The notes under the pieces are model-generated. The model had not been told where the DNA came from and did not search any database. It was given only the letters and a program-made list of their open reading frames with translations. This document shows, piece by piece, positions 50,193-59,066 of a stretch of DNA of 64,000 bases. The DNA comes from UBA7703 sp963667195 (lineage in GTDB: Bacteria > Bacillota > Clostridia > Christensenellales > CAG-138): positions 1,488,001 to 1,552,000 of the forward strand of contig OY762962.1 in assembly GCA_963667195.1 (NCBI GenBank), read 5' to 3'. Both the position numbers and the translations under genes were made by a program. Positions within the stretch are counted from its first letter, which is position 1; each line of letters opens with the position of its first letter.

Positions 50193-51503
50193 TTACTCGT
50201 TTCGGATTGCGGCAAGCGGGGAGAGCTTCATAGCGCGCACCGCGGGATACATGCCCGCCGCGAGAGCCACGACGATCGAGAACCCGACCGCGCCGAAGAC
50301 CAGATACGCTGGGATGATACTTCGCATGCCGGAGCTTGCCAGAAACACATTGAGCAGCGCCGAGATACCGAAGCTCAGTCCCATACCCAGCGCGCCGCCG
50401 AAGAGGCCGATGTAGGCGGCTTCCGTGAGGAACAGGCCCGCGATGTTGTCGATGCGGCAGCCCAGCACCTTTATGATGCCGATCTCCTTTGTCCGCTCGA
50501 AGATGCTCATCATCATCGTGTTCATGATGCCGATTGCGGCAACGAGCAGCGCTACGCCGCCGATGGCTCCGAGCAGATACTGCACGTTCTGCGTACTCTT
50601 TTCCGCCATTTCGACCGCATCCTGCAAGCTGTAGGTGCCGTATCCCATCTGGGTGATGGCGTTCTTGACGGGCTTGACATCCTCGATGCTCAGGCACTTG
50701 ACCAATACGGTCTGGTAGCTACTGGAATTATAGTTCGTGAAGTCCTTGTTCGCCTTTGCGAGCTTTTCCAGCTGTGTCGCGTCCATGAGGCAGTAGTAGG
50801 AGAAATCGTTGTTGCCCTGATCCATGGTGCCGACGACCTTGAGCTTATAGAAGTCTCCCAACGGGATGACTTTCTCACCGGGAGCGGGGTCGGATTGCAC
50901 TTGGCCTTGGTTGCTGACAGCACGATAGTCGAACGTCAACTGAATCCGTGAATCGGCTGTAATCTTTGAGTTGCCGTTCTTATCGAGCGCCTGATGTCCG
51001 TTGTCCGGGTTGTAGAAGTTTTGCAGCGTCCAGGCGCCAAGCACGATTTCATACACGTTTGCGCCGCTGCCGCTGGGAATTTTGCCTTCGGCCAGATTGA
51101 TGCCGAACTTCTCCGCTTGCTCTTTGGTGACGCCGAGGATGGACGCATCCGTGACATACCGGCCGCTCTTGAGCATGCCGTAGGTCTCAACCAGCGGCAT
51201 GACGGCGTCCACGCCGGTGATCTTTTTAAACTCCGCCATCGCCTTTTTGTCCAGCTTCTTCTGGCGGGAGGACCCGCCGCCGTTTCCGGTGGAGACATAG
51301 GACCAGGAGTTGACGCGGATGGTCATCAAGCTGCCCGTTCCGGCAAAGCTCTCGATGGTCGCCTGCTTGATGCCGATGCCCAGAGACACCATGACAACAA
51401 TGGAAGCAACGCCGATGACCATGCCGAGTACGGTCAGAAACGCTCGCATTTTTCGCCGCCACAGGTTTAAAAACGCCGTGGTCAGCATATCTTTCAAGCT
51501 CAT
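50193..51503 (-). CDS. MacB/FtsX-type ABC transporter permease
   Basis: 436 residues. One N-terminal helix (LTVLGMVIGVASIVVMVSLG) is followed by a large extracytoplasmic MacB core domain (about 45-290), then three C-terminal helices. This is the type VII ABC topology, which moves substrates or force across the envelope rather than through a channel. GGAGGAACA precedes the ATG. It is the third gene of an ATPase / accessory / permease operon. Confidence 0.9.
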   Translation of the reverse strand: MSLKDMLTTAFLNLWRRKMRAFLTVLGMVIGVASIVVMVSLGIGIKQATIESFAGTGSLMTIRVNSWSYVSTGNGGGSSRQKKLDKKAMAEFKKITGVDAVMPLVETYGMLKSGRYVTDASILGVTKEQAEKFGINLAEGKIPSGSGANVYEIVLGAWTLQNFYNPDNGHQALDKNGNSKITADSRIQLTFDYRAVSNQGQVQSDPAPGEKVIPLGDFYKLKVVGTMDQGNNDFSYYCLMDATQLEKLAKANKDFTNYNSSSYQTVLVKCLSIEDVKPVKNAITQMGYGTYSLQDAVEMAEKSTQNVQYLLGAIGGVALLVAAIGIMNTMMMSIFERTKEIGIIKVLGCRIDNIAGLFLTEAAYIGLFGGALGMGLSFGISALLNVFLASSGMRSIIPAYLVFGAVGFSIVVALAAGMYPAVRAMKLSPLAAIRNE

Positions 51504-51539
51504 TGTTCCTCCAGTTTCGCGCAGCCGCGCCGGACGGTG

Positions 51540-53015
51540 TTACTCTTCTTCCAAAACGCGTTCGCGCTTTTTCTTCATCTTGACGCCGAGGAAGACAAGG
51601 CCGGTGACGACCGCAACGCCGCCGAGCACCCAGAAGACCCAGCCGATGTTCGCGTTTACCGGTGCGTCGCCCGGGGTTACCATGCCGCCGTTGCCGTTCG
51701 AAGTTACGCCGCCCGCCGGTTCTTCATTGACAACCATGTTCAGCGGAAGCAGCGTTTCGGTCTGCTTGCCGTTGACGTCCTCATAGGTGACGCGTACCTG
51801 CGCGTCGAGCTTGCCCGCCATAGTCGGGGTTACGCTCAGATCCGCGCGCATAGTGCTGCCCGCGGCAACGTTGCCGCCGAAGTAGGATTCCTCCAGCGTG
51901 AGCCCGTCGCCAACGACATCCACCATGCAGTTATACAGCGGGGATTTGCCGAGGTTATAGAGCGTGACGCCGACTGCCACAGTGGTGCCAACCCACGGAT
52001 CATCGTAGACGATCGGATCGTTGATGCGTACGCGCGCCTTTTGCAGCACGGGGACGCTGACGTTCGCGGTCTCGTCGAAGTCGCTGCGGTTTCTCGTGCC
52101 CTCATAGGTGAGCTTGATGGCGAGCGGCTGCGATTTTGCTTCCGCATCGGGCATGATCTGTAGTTTCACGGAGAGCACATAGGCTTTTTCCTTGTCGATC
52201 GTGCCGACGAAGACGCTGCTGCTGCCGCCCGGTGCGGGGAGAATTGCGCCCGCTTCGTTACTGAAGTCGAGTTGCAGGTTGGTGATCGCTTCCCGCTTGG
52301 AGGTGTTGGCGATCACGAGGCGCAGGGTGACGATGTCGCCGGCATAGATGGTGTCTTCATCGAAGCTGTAGGACTCGATGATGACTTTCGGCTTGCTCTT
52401 GTAGCTGCTGCCGCCGCTGCTGGAACCACTGTCGGATTTTTCACGAACGACAATGACGACAGAGATATTATCTTTCATGCCGCTGTTATATGTAACGACG
52501 AAATTCAGAGTCTTATTTCCTGGCGTTACGGTCGAAAGCAAAGTTCCGCTTACCTTGTAATAGGCGCGGTCGCCGATTGCCAACGTTTTGGTTGTCCAAT
52601 CGATCAGCTTGCTGTTGACAGAATCCCAGGTTTTATCTGCGGTGATCTTTGGAGTAGTAGCGAATGGATACGCATCCGCATTCGCCGGAGAAGGAACCGG
52701 CAAAGTGCACTCAATCCCGGTTGCGCTGTCTAGGTTCTTGTTGAGGATCGGAACGTAGAATTCGATGGTGTCCCCGGCATAAGCAGACTGCGTCAGCAGA
52801 AAGCCCTTTTCTTCGTCGGAAACATCCTGAAGAAGAAAAATATGACCGTCACCGGGTTCGGGCGTCGGTACCGCCGTGGGGGTGGGTGTTGGCGTCGCTG
52901 CACCCGGATCAGGTGTATCATCTGCCGCCAAAGCAGAATAGATAGGCACAGCTGTCAGCAGCAGCGCCAGCGCGATCATCACCGCTAAAAATTTCATCTT
53001 GTTGGAGTTACGCAT
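51540..53015 (-). CDS. Secreted CARDB/NEW3-like accessory protein of the ABC system
   Basis: 491 residues: signal peptide ending around SALAADD, a Thr-Pro linker (about 33-52), several Ig-like beta-sandwich repeats resembling CARDB/NPCBM-associated NEW3 domains (for example VTLRLVIANTSKREAITNLQ and VAVGVTLYNLGKSPLYNCMV), then a C-terminal transmembrane helix with a basic tail KMKKKRERVLEEE. It sits between the ATPase gene, which it overlaps by 8 bp, and the MacB-type permease, where Gram-negative systems would have a MacA adaptor. A role as membrane-anchored periplasm-side partner is inferred. Confidence 0.78.
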   Translation of the reverse strand: MRNSNKMKFLAVMIALALLLTAVPIYSALAADDTPDPGAATPTPTPTAVPTPEPGDGHIFLLQDVSDEEKGFLLTQSAYAGDTIEFYVPILNKNLDSATGIECTLPVPSPANADAYPFATTPKITADKTWDSVNSKLIDWTTKTLAIGDRAYYKVSGTLLSTVTPGNKTLNFVVTYNSGMKDNISVVIVVREKSDSGSSSGGSSYKSKPKVIIESYSFDEDTIYAGDIVTLRLVIANTSKREAITNLQLDFSNEAGAILPAPGGSSSVFVGTIDKEKAYVLSVKLQIMPDAEAKSQPLAIKLTYEGTRNRSDFDETANVSVPVLQKARVRINDPIVYDDPWVGTTVAVGVTLYNLGKSPLYNCMVDVVGDGLTLEESYFGGNVAAGSTMRADLSVTPTMAGKLDAQVRVTYEDVNGKQTETLLPLNMVVNEEPAGGVTSNGNGGMVTPGDAPVNANIGWVFWVLGGVAVVTGLVFLGVKMKKKRERVLEEE

Positions 53016-53763
53016 GCAAAATACCCTCAGTTTCCCGAACACTCGGTTCGTTTTGTGTGGTGCCTTCCTGTGCATTGATGGTGATATCCGTAATTCTGCC
53101 GTCCAGCAGATGGATGACTTTGTCGCCAAACTCCGCAATGTGCGGGTCGTGCGTGACCATGACCAGCGTCTTCTTTTGCTCCCGCAGGATGTTGATGATC
53201 ACGTGCATGACCTCGTCGGAGGTGTTGCTGTCGAGGTTTCCCGTCGGCTCATCCGCAAACACGATCTGCGGGTCTGTTACCAGCGCGCGCGCGATGCCGA
53301 CGCGCTGCTGCTGTCCGCCGGAGAGCTCACTCGGCTTGTGGTTCATGTGCGTCTTGAGTCCCACGAGGTCGAGCATGCGCTTGGCGCGCTTGATGCGCTG
53401 CGCCTGCGGCACGCCGCTGAACGAGAGCGGCAGCGCTACGTTTTCCAGCGCGGTGTAATACGGCATGAGGTTGAACGACTGAAAGATGAACCCGACCCGC
53501 TTTTGCCGAAACAGGATCAGCTCGCCCTCTGTCATGCGCTCTAAGTGCTTGCCCGCGATGACGATTTCGCCGGACGTGACCTTCTCCAGCCCCGCGAGCA
53601 CGTTGAGCATCGTGGATTTGCCGGAACCGCTGCGTCCGATGATGGAGCAGATGTCGCCGGATGCTATCTGCAGATCCACCCCGCGCAGGGCGTGTACGTC
53701 CACAGAACCCACGTGATACACTTTCTTTACGTTTCGCAATTCGATCAGCGTGTTTTCCTGCAT
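53008..53763 (-). CDS. MacB/LolD-type ABC transporter ATPase
   Basis: 251 residues. Walker A GRSGSGKST is at 43-51, the Q-loop lies in FIFQSFNLMPYYTALENV, the ABC signature is LSGGQQQRVGIARAL, Walker B IVFADEPTGNLDS and the H-loop TH. The frame is open further upstream, but CAGGAGGAACG immediately precedes this ATG. The C-terminal 25 residues extend beyond most LolD-like ATPases. First gene of the three-gene operon. Confidence 0.93.
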   Translation of the reverse strand: MQENTLIELRNVKKVYHVGSVDVHALRGVDLQIASGDICSIIGRSGSGKSTMLNVLAGLEKVTSGEIVIAGKHLERMTEGELILFRQKRVGFIFQSFNLMPYYTALENVALPLSFSGVPQAQRIKRAKRMLDLVGLKTHMNHKPSELSGGQQQRVGIARALVTDPQIVFADEPTGNLDSNTSDEVMHVIINILREQKKTLVMVTHDPHIAEFGDKVIHLLDGRITDITINAQEGTTQNEPSVRETEGILHA

Positions 53764-53856
53764 CGTTCCTCCTGAATCGCTGATCAACCGCGTGATGGTG
53801 GCTTGCAGCGATGTTCTCTGGTCAAGCGCCCGCAAAAAGGTGTTTCGCGAGCGAGT

Positions 53857-53910
53857 GTATTATTCGTACTAATACGCATATATCATACGCTTCCCGTTTC
53901 CTCCTGTCAA
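53857..53910 (-). promoter_or_regulatory. Promoter and inverted repeat of the ABC operon
   Basis: Minus strand TTGACA (53910-53905), 17 bp, TATGAT (53887-53882), near consensus. Just downstream, GTATTA-7-TAATAC (53857-53875) is an inverted repeat at the expected transcript start, a plausible operator. No regulator gene is adjacent. Confidence 0.72.
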
Positions 53911-54009
53911 CGCTTCGGCATCGCGAGAATGCAACACAATTGCAAACTCCGGCGAAACACAGGATGGAGAAACATAATCGCGCACAGCATACTTTGATGG
54001 TATTATAGG

Positions 54010-54560
54010 ATGCTCCGGCCGGAAAATCCATGTATCAGGCGCGGAAATGCTGCATTTCTGCTTGAAAAAGCGGGTTCGTTCTGATAGGATGGTGAAAACG
54101 CCGAAAAAGGCGGACCAAAACGCAAGAAAAACGGAGAAACAGTCACCCATGAAAGCGGCAGGCACACAACACGAGATCGAGCGCAAGAGCTTTCTGCACA
54201 GTAGCCGTGCGGAATGCCTTTCTTCGCGCGCCGTGTTTGCCTGCGCAAACGCCGAGCTTGCCATGCGAATGCGACAGCACGCGGAGCAAGCGGATGCGGT
54301 GGCGGCTGCCCTCTAGCAAGGGGGAATTCGGCTGATCCCGCGGCCGGGCAGGGCAACTGCGCCCACCTGCCGGGAGAATTCTGCGTTTGCAGCGTGCATA
54401 CGATCAATTTGAATAGAGCGGGCGCCGATGGCGAAATCCAACCCTGCGAATGTGCAGGCGTGGACAAGCCGGACGGCGTTTTTTTGTGCCTTTGCTCGTT
54501 AGCCAAGGACGGAAGAACGCTGAAACAAGAACAATACGAAACGAAAGAGGATTTTATCAT
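54010..54560 (+). promoter_or_regulatory. Long structured leader region of metA
   Basis: About 550 nt without a convincing gene. It can form several stems, including GGCAGG / CCTGCC around 54345-54375, GGGC / GCCC within it, CCTGC / GCAGG at about 54442-54458, and a final CGCCG ... CGGCG or GCCG-GA-CGGC followed by seven Ts (54479-54485), an attenuator-like end 75 bp before metA. An extended -10 box TGGTATTAT (53998-54006) could start the transcript. No SAM-I or T-box signature was found. A 55-codon frame at 54150-54316 is not supported. Confidence 0.4.
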
Positions 54561-55493
54561 ATGCCTATCAAAATTCCGGATGGACTGCCCGCGGGCGACC
54601 TGCTCGCGCAGGAGAATATTTTCGTAATGCCGCAGGAGCGCGCGGCCAAGCAGGACATTCGTCCGCTGCGCATCGCAATTCTCAACCTCATGCCCACCAA
54701 GCAGACGACGGAGACGCAGATTCTGCGCCTGCTCGCCAACACGCCGCTTCAGGTGGAGGTAACCCTGCTCCGCACCGGCACCTACCAGAGCCAGAACATC
54801 TCGCAGGATTATCTGGACTCGTTTTACCGCACGTTTGACGAGGTCAAGGAGGAGCACTTCGACGGCCTCGTGATCACGGGCGCGCCTGTGGAGAACCTCG
54901 ATTTTCAGGATGTGCATTATTGGGACGAGCTCGTGCGCCTCATGGACTGGGCGGATCACAACGTGTTTTCCACGCTCTACATCTGCTGGGCGGCGCAGGC
55001 GGGGCTGTATCATTTCTACGGCGTGGAGAAGCGCCCGCTGCCGAAGAAGATGTTTGGCATCTTCCCGCACGTGGTGCTGGATCGTTCCCACAAGCTCCTG
55101 CGCGGGTTTGACGAGCAGTTTATGGCGCCGCACTCGCGCCACACGACGATTCTCGTCTCGGACGCGGCAAAGATTCGCGATCTCGACATCCTGGCGACCT
55201 CTCAGGAGGCGGGGCTGTATCTCGCGGCGTCGCACGACGGCAGGCGCGTGTTCGTGACGGGACACAGCGAGTATGACGCAAAGACGCTGGAGCTGGAGTA
55301 TCGCCGCGATAAAGCCGCGGGCAAGCCCATCGAGCTGCCGCGGAACTATTATCCCAACGACGACGACACAATGCCGCCGATGATCACCTGGCGCGCGCAT
55401 GGCTCGCTGCTGTTCTCCAACTGGCTCAACTACTTCGTCTATCAGGAGACGCCGTACGATATCAACTCAATTCCCGCAACGCACGCGGAATAA
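54561..55493 (+). CDS. metA: Homoserine O-acyltransferase (MetA family), probably acetyl-CoA dependent
   Basis: 310-residue enzyme that activates homoserine for methionine synthesis. The catalytic residues fall at the published family positions: C142 in YICWAAQAG, H235 and E237 in VTGHSEYD. Residue 111 is Glu (TGAPVENLDF); in characterised MetA proteins Glu111 goes with acetyl-CoA and Gly111 with succinyl-CoA, so homoserine O-acetyltransferase activity is predicted. The frame is open upstream, but the protein begins at MPIKIPDGLPAGDLL, with AGAGGA before it. A long leader with terminator-like features precedes it. Confidence 0.93.
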   Translation: MPIKIPDGLPAGDLLAQENIFVMPQERAAKQDIRPLRIAILNLMPTKQTTETQILRLLANTPLQVEVTLLRTGTYQSQNISQDYLDSFYRTFDEVKEEHFDGLVITGAPVENLDFQDVHYWDELVRLMDWADHNVFSTLYICWAAQAGLYHFYGVEKRPLPKKMFGIFPHVVLDRSHKLLRGFDEQFMAPHSRHTTILVSDAAKIRDLDILATSQEAGLYLAASHDGRRVFVTGHSEYDAKTLELEYRRDKAAGKPIELPRNYYPNDDDTMPPMITWRAHGSLLFSNWLNYFVYQETPYDINSIPATHAE

Positions 55494-55504
55494 TGGGTTG
55501 TAAG

Positions 55505-55533
55505 AGAGCTGCCACTAAGTGGCAGCTCTTTTT
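55505..55533 (+). terminator. Terminator after metA
   Basis: AGAGCTGCCA / TGGCAGCTCT stem with a CTAAG loop, followed by TTTTC. Confidence 0.92.
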
Positions 55534-55623
55534 CGTTCGCGAAGCGTCACGAGACGGGGGCTTTTGAATTCCGTTCCAAGACTGTGTTAAAATGAAGTAT
55601 CAGTTTATTAAAGGAGCCGACGG

Positions 55624-56916
55624 ATGCACAAACTGCCGGAAGCTTACCTTGCGCGGATGCGGACGCAGCTGGGCGAGGAGGAATATAACGCATATCTGCG
55701 CGCGATGGAGGAGCAACCAAAGCGCGCGCTTCGCGTCAACCTGCTGAAAACCACGGCGGAGGCTTTTTGCGCAAACGCGGACTTTTCACTCACGCCGACC
55801 GGAATTTTGCCGGAGAGCTTCTTTTTTGAGGATGAGGTCGCCATCGGGCGGCATCCGCTGCACACGTCGGGGCTTTGCTACGTGCAGGAACCCGCGGCGC
55901 AGGTGCCCGCGACGCTGGCGCGCGTCCGCGCGGGCATGGCGGTGCTAGACCTGTGCGCGGCGCCGGGCGGCAAGACGACCCAGCTCGCGGCGCAGATGCA
56001 GAACACCGGAATTCTGGTTGCCAACGAGCCCGTGCGCAGCCGCGCGGATACCTTGGTGGGAAATCTGGAGCGGCTGGGCGTCACCAATGCGCTCGTGACA
56101 TGTATGCGCCCGGACGCGCTGGCGGCGGCGCTCGGCGCGTGCTTCGAAGTGGTGCTGGTGGACGCGCCCTGCTCCGGCGAGGGCATGTTTCGCAAGGACG
56201 AGACCGCCGTTCGCGAGTGGTCGGAGGAGCACGTGCTCTCCTGCGCGGCGCGGCAGTGGCAAATTCTCGAGAGCGCGGCGCGACTCGTCAAGAGCGGAGG
56301 CCAGCTCGTCTACTCTACCTGCACGTTCTCGCGTGAGGAAAACGAAGGCGCAATGGAGTCGTTCTGCGCGGCGCACCCGGACTTCACCCTGCTGGAGTCG
56401 CGGCGGATGTATCCGCACTCGTCCGCGGGAGAGGGACAGTTCATGGCGTTGCTTGTGCGCGCGGAGGGCACTGTGAAAAACGCGCAGTCGTTTACGAGAT
56501 CATATGGCGAGCAAATTCCCGCGTTTGAATCGTTCTGGCGGGAAACGTTCGGGATCGATTCGCCGGAGCCGATGCTCCTGCCGGATGGGCGCGTGCTCAT
56601 CCCGCCGCAGCTGCGCCCGAAGGAGCTCAAGAACCTGCACATCGTTCGCATGGGCGTGCTTGCGGGCGAGCTCAAGAACGGCAGATTCACGCCGGATCAC
56701 GCGCTCGCGATGGCGTACCCCGCCAGTGCGTTTTGCGCAACCGTGAACCTATCAGATGAAGCGCTGACGCAATTTCTCGCGGGTGAGATCGTAGCGTGCG
56801 ATTCCGCGCTCTCCGGCTGGTGCTCTGCGCTGGCGGCAGGCCATCCGATCGGCTGGGGCAAGGCGGTGGACGGCGTACTCAAGAATCACATTCCGAAGGG
56901 ATTGCGGATACGCTGA
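55624..56916 (+). CDS. RsmB/RsmF-family rRNA (cytosine-C5) methyltransferase
   Basis: 430 residues. The Nol1/Nop2/Sun core carries the SAM motif DLCAAPGGKT and the two catalytic-cysteine motifs DAPCSGEGMFRKD and YSTCTFSREEN. A C-terminal RNA-binding (PUA-like) region of about 140 residues follows, ending IPKGLRIR. This layout matches RsmF/YebU-type m5C methyltransferases of 16S rRNA. AAAGGAG precedes the ATG. A palindromic repeat begins directly after its stop codon. Confidence 0.92.
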   Translation: MHKLPEAYLARMRTQLGEEEYNAYLRAMEEQPKRALRVNLLKTTAEAFCANADFSLTPTGILPESFFFEDEVAIGRHPLHTSGLCYVQEPAAQVPATLARVRAGMAVLDLCAAPGGKTTQLAAQMQNTGILVANEPVRSRADTLVGNLERLGVTNALVTCMRPDALAAALGACFEVVLVDAPCSGEGMFRKDETAVREWSEEHVLSCAARQWQILESAARLVKSGGQLVYSTCTFSREENEGAMESFCAAHPDFTLLESRRMYPHSSAGEGQFMALLVRAEGTVKNAQSFTRSYGEQIPAFESFWRETFGIDSPEPMLLPDGRVLIPPQLRPKELKNLHIVRMGVLAGELKNGRFTPDHALAMAYPASAFCATVNLSDEALTQFLAGEIVACDSALSGWCSALAAGHPIGWGKAVDGVLKNHIPKGLRIR

Positions 56917-56951
56917 CCTACTTTTCTTGAAAGAAAAGTAGGCAAAAGAAC
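56917..56951 (+). repeat. Palindromic repeat element (copy 4) after rsmF
   Basis: CCTACTTTTCTT-GA-AAGAAAAGTAGG followed by the tail CAAAAGAAC, starting on the base after the stop codon. It closely matches copy 3 in reverse orientation, including the tail, and may serve as terminator. Confidence 0.65.
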
Positions 56952-57016
56952 TTGCCCGATTGATTATCTCGCTTTTTGTATGTTCCTCAAATGAAAAATG
57001 CAGATGGGATTGAATA

Positions 57017-57694
57017 ATGCAAAAGAAAGAGAAGACGAAAATCTACAAGGCTGCCTTCTTTGACCGCGATCACACGCTGATCCACGGCGATCCCGCCGCA
57101 CGGGAGCAGCGCGCGCGTTTGATCGAGGGCTGGTCGGGCAGGCCGTTTGGTGCGCAGGAGGATTTGTTTTTCCGGTTGCTGGGGGAACGTCAACTTCTGA
57201 CCGTGGAGAACGAAATCGCGTTCTGGCGCAACTATTTCGCTGAATTGCTGCGTTCGCAGGGCGTGATTGATCAGATCGAGACCCGCGCGGATACGCTCTT
57301 TGATGCATATTGGCTTAACGGCGGCGTGGTCTACCCCGAAACGAGAACCGTGCTCGACTGGTTTTCTTCGCAAGGGTATCGCTTGGGCGTGATCAGCGAC
57401 ACGTTTCCTTCGCTGAAGCTTACGCTGGAGGCGGTGGTCCTTGCTGACTATTTTTCGTGCTTCGTGTGTTCCGATCAGGTGGGCGTGATGAAGCCGGAGC
57501 CGCTGATCTATCAGACCGCGCTGCATCAGCTCGGAGTTTCTGCCGAGGAGAGCCTGTATGTGGACGATTACGATGTGGAGGCGGACGGCGCTCGCGCGCT
57601 GGGGTTCACCGCGTTTCATATCTGCCGCGATTCAGAGCCAAAGCGCGACTGGGACATCTCTTCCTTAACGGAGATGATCGACTTCTTGCGATAG
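57017..57694 (+). CDS. HAD-superfamily hydrolase
   Basis: 225-residue phosphatase-like protein. Motif I is FFDRDHTLIHGD with D16 nucleophile and D18 acid/base, motif II is GVISDTFP, motif III includes the lysine in VGVMKPEPLIYQ, and motif IV is YVDDYDVEADGA. A helical cap spans about 25-100. The substrate is unknown. The ribosome site is weak. It is followed by the bidirectional terminator at 57736. Confidence 0.85.
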   Translation: MQKKEKTKIYKAAFFDRDHTLIHGDPAAREQRARLIEGWSGRPFGAQEDLFFRLLGERQLLTVENEIAFWRNYFAELLRSQGVIDQIETRADTLFDAYWLNGGVVYPETRTVLDWFSSQGYRLGVISDTFPSLKLTLEAVVLADYFSCFVCSDQVGVMKPEPLIYQTALHQLGVSAEESLYVDDYDVEADGARALGFTAFHICRDSEPKRDWDISSLTEMIDFLR

Positions 57695-57735
57695 ATTATT
57701 TCTTTTAAATAACGATATAAACACCAAAACAAAGG

Positions 57736-57763
57736 AAAACGGAGGGGGTACGCCCTCCGTTTT
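57736..57763. terminator. Bidirectional terminator
   Basis: 11-bp stem AAAACGGAGGG / CCCTCCGTTTT with a 6-nt loop between convergent genes. Confidence 0.9.
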
Positions 57764-57800
57764 CGCATGTGGCACAGGTTCTAAAAAGGAGTCAGGAGAA

Positions 57801-58946
57801 TCAATCGTACACGAGGAGCGCGATGTCGGGATTGTCGATATTCTCGGCATTGTACCACTGTGCACCGGTGTCAACGTCGGCAACGGGTTCACCGTTGGCG
57901 GCCTTCACGGCGAGTTCGACGGCCTTGTAGCCGATCTGGTACGGATCCTGGGTGACCGAGCCGTAGAACCAGCCATTGCGAATGGCGTTCTTCTGCGCGG
58001 CGCCGGCATCAAAGCCAGCAACGACGAGGTCGGCATACTTGCCGCCGTCTGCCAGGTCTTCACCATCGGAGGTAGCTGCAAGCAGACCCACGACTGCGCC
58101 TTCATTGGAGCAGAAGATCGCGGCGATGCCGGGTGTTGCGAGCAGGGAGTTCGCGGAGGTCTGCAGAGCGGTTGCTTCAGTGGTGGCGGAAACTTCAACC
58201 TTGATGATGATCGCGGCGCCGTCAACCTTGGCTTCCCACTTGGTGTGGCCTTCAACGGAGACTTTGCCCGGCTGGTAGGTTTCTGCGATTTCCTTCATCT
58301 TGTTGACGAAGCCCGTGGTGCGGCCGGTGACGGATGCGGATACCGCGTCCTGACTCAGGCAACCGATAACGACGGGGTTTTCCGGGGTGGCAGCCTGCAT
58401 CTTGGCGACGAGGTCTGCGTTCTCGCCGAACTTCGTGGCGGCGATGGCTGCTGCGTTTTCGTTGTTCGTGGAGGCGGTAGCCTTCACGGCGCCGGTCTTG
58501 TCATTCGGTACGCCGGAGTCAAAGCCGATGACCGGGATACCTTTGTCAGCGCACTCCTGGAGGATTTCGGTGACGGCTTCGGTGGAGAGAGCAGCCAGCG
58601 CGATCGCCTTCGGGTTCTTCGCCAGCTCGTTCTTTACCATGTTGACCTGCGCGTCGATTTCGGTTTCGGAAGCGGGGCCATCGAAGTAGATATCAACATT
58701 GAGATCTTTCGCGGCAGCTTCGGCACCTTTTTTCACCGCTTGCCAGAACTGATGCTGGAAGCCCTTCGCCATGACGGGGATGTACATCCGCGCGGCGTCC
58801 GTGGCTGCCGCGGGTTCTTCCGCGGCGGGTGCCTGGGTGGCTTCCGTCGCTGCTGCGGGTTCTGTTGTGGTCGTAGCGGGGGCTGCACATGCAAACATGC
58901 TCAGCACCATGCCCAGAGTCAGTAAGATCACGATCAGTTTCTTCAT
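57801..58946 (-). CDS. Sugar ABC transporter substrate-binding lipoprotein (RbsB-like)
   Basis: 381 residues. Signal peptide with lipobox SMFAC (Cys20), a Thr/Ala/Glu-rich linker to about 52, then a type I periplasmic-binding fold: KGFQHQFWQAVKKGAEAAAK, IPVIGFDSGV, and GFDAGAAQKNAIRNGWFYGSVTQDPYQIG at the hinge. Family members bind ribose, xylose, rhamnose, fucose or autoinducer-2. AAGGAGGA precedes the ATG. It is the last gene of the operon, separated from the permease by 150 bp containing duplicated hairpins. The adjacent fucI suggests L-fucose or a similar sugar. Confidence 0.9.
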   Translation of the reverse strand: MKKLIVILLTLGMVLSMFACAAPATTTTEPAAATEATQAPAAEEPAAATDAARMYIPVMAKGFQHQFWQAVKKGAEAAAKDLNVDIYFDGPASETEIDAQVNMVKNELAKNPKAIALAALSTEAVTEILQECADKGIPVIGFDSGVPNDKTGAVKATASTNNENAAAIAATKFGENADLVAKMQAATPENPVVIGCLSQDAVSASVTGRTTGFVNKMKEIAETYQPGKVSVEGHTKWEAKVDGAAIIIKVEVSATTEATALQTSANSLLATPGIAAIFCSNEGAVVGLLAATSDGEDLADGGKYADLVVAGFDAGAAQKNAIRNGWFYGSVTQDPYQIGYKAVELAVKAANGEPVADVDTGAQWYNAENIDNPDIALLVYD

Positions 58947-58965
58947 GAGTGTTCCTCCTTTTTTA

Positions 58966-59066
58966 TTCAGCACAGCCTGATAGCTGTAAGCCTTTGAGAT
59001 TGGGTCATTGCGGCAGGGAAGCCGCAATAACAGGGATTTCAGCACAGCAAAACTGCTGTAAGCCTT
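58966..59066 (-). repeat. Duplicated intercistronic hairpins between permease and binding-protein genes
   Basis: Two near-copies 72 bp apart, both TTCAGCACAGC ... GCTGTAAGCCTT on the plus strand (58966-58994 and 59038-59066). In the mRNA each folds as ACAGC / GCTGT. A third stem, GCGGC / GCCGC, lies between them. Such stems often protect or separate mRNA segments so that the binding protein is made in excess. Confidence 0.6.

Noticed and set aside
54047..54316. 89-codon frame in the metA leader
   Set aside because: No ribosome site, Ala/Arg-rich composition, and the region looks like structured leader RNA.
54330..54370. T-box leader before metA
   Set aside because: AGGGCAACTGCG lacks the UGGN bulge of the T-box, and no stem I specifier region was seen.
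54300..54375. Cobalamin riboswitch before metA
   Set aside because: Short pieces resemble the aptamer (GGGAA, CAACTG, ACCTGCC), but the GGTG loop and the spacing of the conserved core are missing, so it is reported only as an unexplained leader.
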